Part shown: piece after piece, positions 1-7,065 of the stretch
Numbering within the stretch: the first letter of the stretch is position 1
Layout: each line of letters starts with the position of its first letter
DNA from: an uncultured Oscillibacter sp.
Lineage (GTDB): Bacteria; Bacillota; Clostridia; Oscillospirales; Oscillospiraceae
Length of the DNA: 64,000 nt
Assembly (NCBI GenBank): GCA_910578935.1
Contig: CAJTSM010000003.1
Span: 1-64,000 of the forward strand
Direction: 5' to 3'
Made by a program: the position numbers and the translations under genes
The notes under the pieces: generated by a model
Database searches by the model: none
What the model was told of the DNA's origin: nothing
What the model saw: only the letters and a program-made list of their open reading frames with translations

Positions 1-2
1 CC

Positions 3-494
3 GGCAGACAGTACCTCCGCTGTACGAAACGGCTGGACAACAAAAGCTGTCCCGGCTGTGGGAAAATCATCACGGCGGAACTGGAAGCGGTGGTGTATCG
101 GCAGATGGTGAAAAAGCTGGACAGCTACAAGACGCTGACGGGCAGGAAGAAAGCGGCAAAGGCCAATCCCAAAATCACTGCCCTGCAAGTGGAACTTGCC
201 CATGTGGACAGCGAGATTGAAAAGCTGGTGGACAGTCTGACGGGCGCAAACAATGTGCTGCTCTCCTATGTGAATGTGAAGATAGCGGAACTGGACGGAC
301 ACAAGCAGGCGCTTCTGGCGAAGATAGCGGAGTTGACGGTGGAAGCCATCAGCCCGGAACAGGTCAGCCAGATTTCCGGCTACCTCGACACATGGGACAG
401 CGTATCCTTTGACGACAAGCGGCGGGTGGTGGATTTAATGATTACCACCGTTGCCGCCACAAGTGACAGCTTGAACATTACATGGAAAATCTGA
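3..494 (+). CDS. Large serine recombinase, C-terminal part (5' end outside window)
   Basis: The reading frame is open from the first bases, so this is the tail of a gene starting before the window. It opens with a recombinase zinc beta-ribbon remnant (YLRCTKR then SCPGCGK), followed by a helical, probably coiled-coil stretch rich in Lys/Glu/Leu and an end reading NITWKI. This arrangement is typical of large serine recombinases of integrative elements, which cut and rejoin attachment sites with an N-terminal catalytic Ser domain not visible here. It suggests that an integrated element lies to the left and ends near here. Catalytic residues cannot be judged. Confidence 0.8.
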   Translation, partial: GRQYLRCTKRLDNKSCPGCGKIITAELEAVVYRQMVKKLDSYKTLTGRKKAAKANPKITALQVELAHVDSEIEKLVDSLTGANNVLLSYVNVKIAELDGHKQALLAKIAELTVEAISPEQVSQISGYLDTWDSVSFDDKRRVVDLMITTVAATSDSLNITWKI

Positions 495-563
495 CGGGCG
501 ACACACCTCCCGTCAGACCGTTACTTTGTGTAGTCCCTTGTAAACTGTGCTTTCGTGTGTGCT

Positions 564-583
564 AAACTTGATACATCAAGTTT
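564..583. repeat. 20-bp palindrome downstream of the recombinase
   Basis: Two perfect 9-base arms (AAACTTGAT and ATCAAGTTT) are separated by AC, 70 bases after the recombinase stop. It could be a recombinase-binding or attachment-core site, or simply a small hairpin. No second copy was seen in the window, so an att assignment is not proven. Confidence 0.5.
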
Positions 584-597
584 CATCTGGATTTGAT

Positions 598-653
598 TCC
601 TCCTTTGGTTTTTGTAGCGGTTGGCAGACCTCTACTATTATACCAAAGGAGGA
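598..653. repeat. Inverted repeat holding a Shine-Dalgarno-like arm
   Basis: The arm TCCTCCTTTGGT at 598-609 is perfectly complementary to ACCAAAGGAGGA at 642-653, with a 32-base loop that contains a small nested GTAG/CTAC pairing. The right arm contains AAAGGAGG, so an RNA made rightwards would hide that ribosome-binding motif. No ORF begins a suitable distance after it. It may be the residual end of the integrated element. Confidence 0.5.
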
Positions 654-685
654 TACTTTTTCTGGGCATAGCTAAAGCTTTTTTG

Positions 686-750
686 AACCACCGGCCGTGC
701 CGATGGTTTTCTTTTACAAGAAGGGGGCCAGGTCTGTTCGGCCTGGCCCC
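686..750 (+). terminator. Terminator-like hairpin followed by a second hairpin
   Basis: At 686-707 AACCACCGGC pairs with GCCGATGGTT (9 of 10) and is followed by a T-rich run, a plausible intrinsic terminator. A second perfect hairpin follows (GGGGCCAGG at 724-732 with CCTGGCCCC at 742-750). Both lie directly before the damaged BspA-like gene. Confidence 0.5.
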
Positions 751-781
751 TGTGAAGATGAAATATGCGGAGGAGAACACG

Positions 782-1257
782 ATAAAAAACGGATCATATC
801 CGTATGCCTGGCGCTGACGCTGCTGCCGGGGCGGCAATGGCGGCGGAGGTGGCCTCCGGGAGCAGAGGCGAGCGTGTCTCATGGACTCTGGATGACGCAG
901 GAACGTTGACGATCAGCGGAACGGGGGCAATGGCGGATTATTCTAATTTCTCTATATCGGACTGGGATGAATACAAAAGCTCCATCAAAACCGCACGCAT
1001 CCAGAACGGGGTCACCAGAATTGGTTCCTGTGCATTTATGAGCTGTACGAATCTGACAGGCGTGACGATTTCGAGCAGCGTGACCTCCATTGGTTAGTGG
1101 GCATTTCGTGACTGCGCCAGCTTGAGCAGTATTGCGCTTCCCAACAGCGTGACCACGATCGAATCGGATCGACGGCGTAAAACTGAGTGAGCCGGAGGAT
1201 TACACTTTGCGTGAGGGAAGGCCTCGCAAGAATATCCACAGGTCATGCACCGGCTGA
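782..1257 (+). pseudogene. BspA-like leucine-rich-repeat surface protein, multiply broken
   Basis: A signal peptide (KKRIISVCLALTLLPG) is readable in one frame and continues in another as AAMAAEVASGSRGERVSW, the usual start of BspA-like proteins; restoring one G in the GGGG run near 830 joins them. The start codon also looks lost: a good GGAGGAG is followed by AT then AAAAAACGG, as if the G of ATG were deleted. The mature part has the W-T-L-D-x-x-G-T-L-T-I-S-G-T-G entry and one leucine-rich repeat, then an in-frame TAG near 1095, after which the repeat resumes (WAFRDCASLSSIALPNSVTT). A frame change then gives IDGVKLSEPEDYTLREG, which resembles the C-terminal Ig-like part of this family, so most repeats are deleted. 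Non-functional. Confidence 0.75.
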
Positions 1258-1488
1258 TTCAACAATTCCGGTATCTCCGCCGGGCATGGCGGTGATATAC
1301 TTTCCCCGTAGGCAGAGGTTCCCTTCTTTTATCCGTGCGGCTTTGGTCCGCTCTATGCAGCATGGGACCTCTCTCTTATGAGGGTTCATTGTTGAACCGG
1401 ATGCGGGACTCTCCGCTCATCTCGAAGCAGGATATGACTCATAAGATCACGAGGACTGTCTGCAAATTTCAGCAGGATGGTGTTTGCC

Positions 1489-1592
1489 ATGTTTATCGTA
1501 GGAATCGACATTGCCAAGCGCGGCCACATGGTCCGTGTCATCGACTCGGAGGGACGGACCGTGTGCAGGCCCTTTTCCATCCGTAACAGCTC
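1489..1592 (+). pseudogene. IS110-family transposase, N-terminal fragment
   Basis: The first 33 or so codons, MFIVGIDIAKRGHMV followed by IDSEGRTVCRPFSIRNS, match the start of IS110 transposases, whose DEDD RuvC-like domain begins with the G-I-D motif. Homology stops near 1592, where the sequence runs into the 3' part of an opposite-strand gene. Only the first catalytic Asp is retained. It differs in sequence from the other IS110 copy at 3203-4147, so two different elements entered this region. Confidence 0.7.
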
Positions 1593-2373
1593 TATGACTA
1601 GGACGTTCCCGGCAGGCACGTCCGGGTCTCCAGCTGGCTTGAGCCCTGCGGCGAGTAAACAGCTGAGGAGCGGGGCGGTGAACAAGACGACGTCCTTCTC
1701 CTGGTCGTAGCCCGTGCGGCCGAGGAGCCGCAGGCAGTTCTTCCGTGGGGTGGAGGTGGGGGCCGCAAAGTCGCTACCGTAGTCGATGGCGTCTGACACA
1801 TGCTTGATGGCTTCGCCTCTGTCGAGGAGGAGTTTACCTTCCGCGACTTCCATCATGTTCATGAGGCGGGTCAGCTCTACGCTGTAGACGTGTCCCGCGC
1901 CTAGTGCTCCGTCCATGTGCGTTATTTCTTCCATGGCTACGTCGTAGAAAGGTTGCGGCTTGGATATGTCCAGGTTCCCGGCGGGCGCGAGATGGTCGCC
2001 ACTGGCCGAGTAGACGGGGCGGCCGGCGGAGTCCCCGCCGCCGAGGTACAGCCGGCCGGACTCGAAGCGCAGCTTGCCGTTGAGCTGTGGCGTTTCGGTT
2101 CGCTGGCGACCGGATTTCTTTGTGGTGGCCGGGGAGGGGGGTTTCTGCCGTCCTGTTTGGGGGATGCGCCGCCGGCGTCCGGCGCGGTATCAGCCATGTC
2201 GTCCGGCGTTTCCTGCGTCACGGCCGGGTATGGACGTATGTCCAGTACCGGGGGGACGGGATGCCCGGTTGGTCGTAGCATGATCCGCAGCTCCCGGTGT
2301 CCGGCCAGGGCGAGTTGCTGGGGCGGGTTTCCAGACGGAATACGTGTCTGTTTATGACGATAGTATTGGTCAT
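1593..2373 (-). pseudogene. Frameshifted, 3'-truncated gene of the RHH operon; unknown function
   Basis: Translation appears to start at 2373 with an ATGA overlap on the upstream gene (MTNTIVINRHVFRLETRP). The reading then needs a frame change near 2320, next to a CCCC run, to continue as QQLALAGHRELRIMLRP. A second change near 2136, at a run of six C, leads to a Lys/Ser-rich linker and a well-formed C-terminal part (GKLRFESGRLYLGGG, then KPQPFYDVAMEEITHMDG and MNMMEVAEGKLLLDRG). The 3' end abuts the IS110 fragment. I do not recognise the family. Both frameshifts lie at homopolymers, so sequencing error is possible for those, but not for the truncation. Confidence 0.55.
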
Positions 2374-2915
2374 GCTCCATCCCTCCCGAGGCGCTCTTCT
2401 AACAGGATCCTGGCTATGTGGCCGCAGAACGGGCACCAGAAGCGGACGGTGCCGGACTCCGGTTTGTCGGACACCCAGGCCATGAGGCGTGACCGACTGT
2501 GCCCGTGTCTGCCGGCCGCGTCCTTGAATGAGTTGATCCTCCTTTTTGCTGCATCGAGGAGGTTCCCGTCCCCGCTGGGCCGCCCGCCCGTCTTGTCCAG
2601 GAACTCGGCTACGGGCATCTCGACGACATATCCGAGCTCCGGGTCCTCCAGCATCTGCAGGATCTCGTCTGGGTCTCCCGACGCTTCCATCTTGCGGTCC
2701 AGCCTGTCCAGGTAGATACCGTAGGCGGCCTCCAGGACTCCGAATTCCATTCCGGCGAGGTCGTCTGGGCCGTATTCGGTAAGATCGAGTGCAAAGCCGT
2801 GCCCGTCTGGTCCGGAGTCTTTTGCTGGTGCCGGTATCGTCGGAGACGGTACTTGGCCGCACAGCCTGCTCACGATGCCTTCGGCATTCTTAGATAAGGA
2901 TATCGTGCCTTTCAT
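2370..2915 (-). CDS. Hypothetical protein with C-terminal CPFC motif
   Basis: I chose the ATG at 2915 over the upstream in-frame one because AAGGAGG lies at correct spacing and the previous gene stops 2 bases before it. The product (181 aa) starts MKGTISLSKNAEGIVSRLCG, has an acidic middle, and ends with a WCPFCGH segment that could bind metal (two Cys and one His only). It is translationally coupled to its neighbours: upstream a ribbon-helix-helix protein, downstream the frameshifted gene. Such small coupled genes after an RHH protein are common on plasmids and conjugative elements, so it is probably element cargo. Family not recognised. Confidence 0.55.
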   Translation of the reverse strand: MKGTISLSKNAEGIVSRLCGQVPSPTIPAPAKDSGPDGHGFALDLTEYGPDDLAGMEFGVLEAAYGIYLDRLDRKMEASGDPDEILQMLEDPELGYVVEMPVAEFLDKTGGRPSGDGNLLDAAKRRINSFKDAAGRHGHSRSRLMAWVSDKPESGTVRFWCPFCGHIARILLEERLGRDGA

Positions 2916-2916
2916 G

Positions 2917-3111
2917 TCAATCAGCCTCCTTCTCACTCGCTGCGTCTCTCTCAGACTTCAGCTTTACGCTCCAGATCCAGTCGATGACGACCTGGGACAT
3001 GCTGGAGTGCCGCTCGGCCGCGAAGGAAGTCAACCGTTCCCGTGTCTCTTGGTCCACGCTCAGCCGCAGCATGGACGTCCTGTTCACTGCTGGTCTACCT
3101 ATTGTAACCAT
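2917..3111 (-). CDS. Ribbon-helix-helix DNA-binding protein
   Basis: A 64-aa basic protein: MVTIGRPAVNRTSMLRLSVD, then ETRERLTSFAAERHSSMSQVVIDWIW. The short strand with T-S-M-L-R-L-S-V followed by two helices fits the MetJ/Arc/CopG fold, a dimeric DNA binder used as repressor, antitoxin or relaxosome accessory factor. An AAAGGAAGGG ribosome site precedes it. It heads a three-gene coupled set on the minus strand. The IS110 derivative sits immediately upstream and has probably cut the set from its promoter. No toxin partner is evident. Confidence 0.65.
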   Translation of the reverse strand: MVTIGRPAVNRTSMLRLSVDQETRERLTSFAAERHSSMSQVVIDWIWSVKLKSERDAASEKEAD

Positions 3112-3202
3112 CCCTTCCTTTATTATGAAAACCCACCTCCATCAGGGCGCGGCAAAGCTGCCCGCCGCAGATTTCTGTGCCGGGCAGGGAGCATCGCGTA
3201 TT

Positions 3203-4147
3203 TCAGGCTGTAATGGGGGAAAGCTCCGGTTTCCAGCCCAAGGCCTGCAGCCGTTTCAGGTAGTTCCGGATTTTATGTTCTCTGCGGAAGCTGTCATAAT
3301 AATCCGCTCCCAAATCGCGGAATGGAACGCCCTCCTTCAAAACATGGTAGATGGCGATGAGCATGGAGTGGGCCACGGCCATGGTCGCCCGGTTCTTTCC
3401 GCGCCTGGCCGCGATGCGCTGATACTGGGCCGCAAAATAAGAACCCTTTCCTCTGCCGGCCACCTTGGCGCACTGCACCAGCATGGATTTCAGCGTCTGA
3501 TTCCCCTTGCGTGTCTTGCCGTGATACCGTTTCCCGGCACTCTGGTGGTTACCCGGGCAGACGCCAGCCCAGGAGCACAGATGTGCCGCGGAGGGGAAGC
3601 GGCTCATATCTATGCCCGTCTCCGCCAGAATGACCTCCGCGCTGCGCCGGGCGATCCCGGGCATCTGGCAAACCTCCGCAATGGCCGGCTGGAACCGCGC
3701 CATGTACGTTTCCGCCATCCGATCCAGTTCCTGAATGCGTTTGTCCAGGTCGTCGATGTGGTCGAGAATCTGCGTCAGCAGAGCCCGCTGCAGCGGCGTG
3801 ACGATTCCATCCAGAGCCGCCATGATTTCGTCCAGCTTGGACAGGAGACTTTTGTGAAGAAGCTTGGAGATTTCCTCACTGTCGTCCATTGCCCCTCCCG
3901 CGGCAAGCCGCTCCAGCAGGCGCCGGGCGCTCTTACCGTGGATATCCGCCACCACACTGCCCGGCTTGATGTTGGTGCCCTCCAGCACCTTTTGCAGACG
4001 GTTCAGCTCCCGGCTGCGCTCTTCGATGATGCTCTTGCGGTAGCGGGTCAGTTCCCGCAGCTCCTGCCTGCCGTCCTTTTTTAGACAGGCCATGATGAGG
4101 TTCTTGTGCATGTCGATCCCACAACAGCACCGATAGACAACTTCCAT
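3203..4147 (-). pseudogene. IS110-family transposase with internal deletion of the catalytic domain
   Basis: The start at 4147 has GAGGAGG upstream and gives 314 aa, whereas IS110 transposases are usually about 400 or more. The N-terminus (MEVVYRCCCGIDMHKNLIMA) and the whole C-terminal transposase_20 region (CQMPGIARRSAEVILAETGI, then HLCSWAGVCPGNHQSAGKR) are intact. The segment between GIDMHK and QELRELTRYRKSI is missing; it normally carries the E and two D residues of the DEDD site (M-E-S-T-G and T-D-x-K-D-A regions). The junction lies in a QELRE-like string that normally occurs on both sides of the lost part, so the deletion may be by microhomology (inference). Not expected to transpose unaided. 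IS110 elements lack clear inverted repeats, so I do not set ends. Confidence 0.85.
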
Positions 4148-4323
4148 AATGAGCCTCCTCATTTGTTGTCACGGTGTGCTCTCCTACGGCTTCACTTTAC
4201 TATGCGTCCTCTTGCCTAAATCGGGCCGGACAATTTGTGGTTCAACGGAAGAGCATGATACCAGTTTGTTTAGCGCGCTCATGGCGGCATAGAAAAACCG
4301 GCCTTTTACCGTGCGCCTCCAGT

Positions 4324-4395
4324 CTACCATATCCGCCGGTTTTCGTCCTTCGTGGTACGGGGGCCTTGCGTGAAGTTTGTTTCCCAAGTTGCCAT
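4324..4395 (-). pseudogene. Stub of a gene coupled to hsdM (23 codons)
   Basis: The hsdM stop TGA overlaps an ATG (TGATG) that opens MATWETNFTQGPRTTKDENR followed by IW and a TAG. A coupled gene directly after hsdM is normally hsdS. Here it ends after 23 codons and IS110-derived sequence follows, so it is probably the first codons of a lost partner subunit. The stub is too short to name the family. Confidence 0.4.
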
Positions 4396-6158
4396 CACTC
4401 GCCCTCCTCATGAAACAGCGCCTTCAAGCTGGCGGCGATATCGGCCTCCAGGGCGGTGATCCGCTCCACGATGTTCTCCACCGGCTCCGGGGGCTGGTAC
4501 TCGTAGAAATACCGGGTCATGGGAATCTCATACCCCACCTTGGTTTTCTTCTTGTCGATCCAGGCATCGGGGGCGTAGGGTAGCACTTCCCGTTCAAAAT
4601 AGCGGTCAATGTCCTGCACCAGCGGCACATTCTCCGTGTCCCGCAGGGCGGGGTCTGCCACGGGCTTGCCCTTTTTCAGCACGATCTCCCCCTGCTCGTC
4701 CCGCAGGGGCCGCTCCACCACGATTTTGTTGTAGCCGAACTCCTCTGAACCGAACACCTTGCTTTCGCAGTACACGCCGCCCTTTTCGCCGTACACAGCG
4801 CCGTCCCGGTACTCGCCGTAAGCCCGGACGATCAGCCCCCGGCACAGGTCGGTGATGTCGTTGCGCTTGGTGCCGATGTTTTTCCGCCGGGGCTCGCAGC
4901 AGTGGGAGGCATCGATCAGCTGTACCTTCCCGGCTCGGTAGTCGGGCTTGTCCTTGGACAGCACCCAGATATAGGTGCTGATTCCTGTGTTCATGAATTG
5001 GTCGGTGGAGAGTTGGATAATAGCGTCCAGCCAGTCATTTTCCAGGATGTACTGCCGGATGCAGGAAGGGCCGCTGCCAGCGTCCCCGGAGAACAGCGGG
5101 GAACCATTCTGAATGATGGCCATTTTGCCATTCTGGGCCAGTTTGGACAAACCGTTCAGAAGAAAAAGCTGCTGGCCGTCGCTGATCTTGGGCAAGCCCG
5201 GGGCAAAGCGGCCCAGTTCACCCAGCGCCGCCTCCGCTTCCACGGCCTTCTGTTCCCTTTTCCAGTCGATGCCAAAAGGTGGATTGGAGATGCAGTACTG
5301 GAAGGTAAACCCCTTAAACTGGTCATCAGAGAGGGTGTCCCCAAACCGCATATTGTTGGGGTCGCCACCCCGGATCATCATATCGGCCTTGGCAATGGCA
5401 TAGGTGGCTGGGTTCAGCTCCTGGCCAAAGCAGGTTACCTCAATCTCGGAATTGAGATCGTGGATGCGTTCCTCCATGCAGGAGAGCATCTGGGAGGTCC
5501 CCATCGCCATGTCGTAGACGGTGACATTGCCGGCCTGGCTCAAATCGGCGTCGGACAGGAGAATGTCGGTCATCAGGTAAATGATGTCCCGGCTGGTAAA
5601 ATGGGCCCCGGCCTCCTCGTCGTAGGACTCGGAGAAGCGCTTCACCAAATCCTCAAAAATATAGCCGCAGTCCACTGCGCTGATCTTGTCCGGACCCAGG
5701 TAGCCTTTCGGGGAGGCAAACTCCTTGATGACCAGGTAGAGGGAGTTGCAGTCCACCATCCGCTTGATGATGTTGTCGAAATCAAACTTGGCAAGGACAT
5801 CCTGAACGTTAGAGGAGAACCCGGCGAGGTAGTCTCGGAAGTTGGACTCAATGTTGTCCGGGTCGGCCAGCAGCAGATCAAAGGTGAACTTGCTGGTGTT
5901 GTAAAACTGATAGCCGGACGCACGGGTGAGAAAACCGTCGATGACCGCCAGCTTCTTCACCTTCTGATATTGCTCCTGAACGGCGGAATGGGTGGGCAGC
6001 AGGCAGTCATGGAACCGCTTTACCACCGTCATAGGGAGGATCACAAGTCCGTACTCATGGGGCTTGAAATATCCCAAAAGGGCGTTGGCGATGTTCCAGA
6101 TAACCGTGGCCTTTTCCTGGATATTGACACCCACCTGGGTAATTTTGTCGTTGCTCAT
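4395..6158 (-). CDS. hsdM: Type I restriction-modification system methyltransferase subunit, orphan
   Basis: A 587-aa HsdM-type N6-adenine methyltransferase. The N-terminal helical HsdM_N domain covers about residues 10-150, and the SAM-dependent domain follows. Motif IV is a clear NPPF (292-295, in SNPPFGIDWK). Motif I, usually D-P-T-C-G-T-G-G-M, reads YDMAMGTSQML (215-225), a variant I believe occurs in one HsdM subgroup. The mature enzyme needs HsdS for specificity, and neither hsdS nor hsdR is in the window. Only a 23-codon coupled stub follows before IS110 DNA, so the system is probably inactive here or served by distant subunits. It ends near a mobile graveyard, consistent with horizontal acquisition. 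Confidence 0.9.
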   Translation of the reverse strand: MSNDKITQVGVNIQEKATVIWNIANALLGYFKPHEYGLVILPMTVVKRFHDCLLPTHSAVQEQYQKVKKLAVIDGFLTRASGYQFYNTSKFTFDLLLADPDNIESNFRDYLAGFSSNVQDVLAKFDFDNIIKRMVDCNSLYLVIKEFASPKGYLGPDKISAVDCGYIFEDLVKRFSESYDEEAGAHFTSRDIIYLMTDILLSDADLSQAGNVTVYDMAMGTSQMLSCMEERIHDLNSEIEVTCFGQELNPATYAIAKADMMIRGGDPNNMRFGDTLSDDQFKGFTFQYCISNPPFGIDWKREQKAVEAEAALGELGRFAPGLPKISDGQQLFLLNGLSKLAQNGKMAIIQNGSPLFSGDAGSGPSCIRQYILENDWLDAIIQLSTDQFMNTGISTYIWVLSKDKPDYRAGKVQLIDASHCCEPRRKNIGTKRNDITDLCRGLIVRAYGEYRDGAVYGEKGGVYCESKVFGSEEFGYNKIVVERPLRDEQGEIVLKKGKPVADPALRDTENVPLVQDIDRYFEREVLPYAPDAWIDKKKTKVGYEIPMTRYFYEYQPPEPVENIVERITALEADIAASLKALFHEEGE

Positions 6159-6243
6159 GCTTATACCCTCCCATGATCTTACACAATTCGTCTCATTATA
6201 TCAGCTTTGGGCATCTTCGGCAATAAAAGCGCCCCAGTTCTCC

Positions 6244-7065
6244 TCAACAATTTCCGGTATACACAAAAGAAAGATACTCCCTCGCCACATCCGCCAGCCG
6301 ATATACCCGATCCACCGGCGTGGGCGGTTTGTCTAACATCCGATATCTTGGGAAGAACCGGGACAGGTGCAGCGGGATATCCCGGTCCACCGACGACAGC
6401 CAGCGCGCTAGTGCCTTGATTTCTTCCGCGCTGTCATTTTTTCCGGGGACCAACAATGTAGTCACCTCCACATGGCACCGATCCGACGCCAGGGAGATGG
6501 ACCGCTTCACCGTCTCCAAATCCCCGCCCAGCCTCTGGTACCACTCCGGGGTAAAGCCCTTCAGGTCGATGTTTGCGGCGTCGATGAGCGGGAGCAGCGC
6601 CCGCCAGGGGGCCTCCTCAATGGTGCCGTTGGTGACCAGCAGGTTGACCATATCCCGCTCATGGACCAGAGCGGCGCAGTCCCGGACGTACTCATAGCCC
6701 ACAAGCGGCTCGTTGTAGGTGTAGGCCACTCCAATATTTCCATGGCACTGTAGCTCCAGAGCCTTGTCCGCCAGGGCCTCCGGGGAGAGCTCCACCGTCT
6801 CAAGTTCCCCCTCTGCGGCCATGGAAATCTCGTGGTTCTGGCAGAAGGGACAGCGTAGATTACACCCGAAGCTGCCCACAGACAGGATCAGGCTGCCGGG
6901 ATGAAACCGCCGCAGGGGTTTCTTTTCAATGGGGTCCAGGGCCAAGCTGGTCAGCTTGCCGTAGTTCAGTGGGACGATCTCGCCATCCCGGCAGGCTCTG
7001 GCCCGGCAAAGGCCGGTCTGTCCCTCGGACAGGCCGCAGTGGTGAAAACACAGCTTGCAGATCAT
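6244..7065 (-). CDS. amrS: AmmeMemoRadiSam system radical SAM enzyme
   Basis: A 273-aa radical SAM protein. An N-terminal Cys-rich part (MICKLCFHHCGLSEGQTGLC) precedes the cluster motif CNLRCPFC (C-x3-C-x2-C) at about residue 70, and the QNHEIS and GNIGVAYTYNEP segments are typical of the AmrS/PflA-like group. It overlaps the upstream Memo-AMMECR1 gene by an ATGA, so the two are translationally coupled. The three-part cluster (AMMECR1, Memo, radical SAM) is conserved across bacteria and archaea, and the chemistry is not established. No substrate gene is evident nearby. Confidence 0.9.
   Translation of the reverse strand: MICKLCFHHCGLSEGQTGLCRARACRDGEIVPLNYGKLTSLALDPIEKKPLRRFHPGSLILSVGSFGCNLRCPFCQNHEISMAAEGELETVELSPEALADKALELQCHGNIGVAYTYNEPLVGYEYVRDCAALVHERDMVNLLVTNGTIEEAPWRALLPLIDAANIDLKGFTPEWYQRLGGDLETVKRSISLASDRCHVEVTTLLVPGKNDSAEEIKALARWLSSVDRDIPLHLSRFFPRYRMLDKPPTPVDRVYRLADVAREYLSFVYTGNC

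Noticed and set aside
2917..3111. Toxin-antitoxin pair led by the RHH protein
   Set aside because: The next gene does not look like ParE, RelE or any toxin I know, and the set has three coupled genes.
4902..6176. 424-codon open frame opposite hsdM
   Set aside because: Shadow of a real gene; no family resemblance, and it is rich in Gly/Val/His typical of antisense reading.
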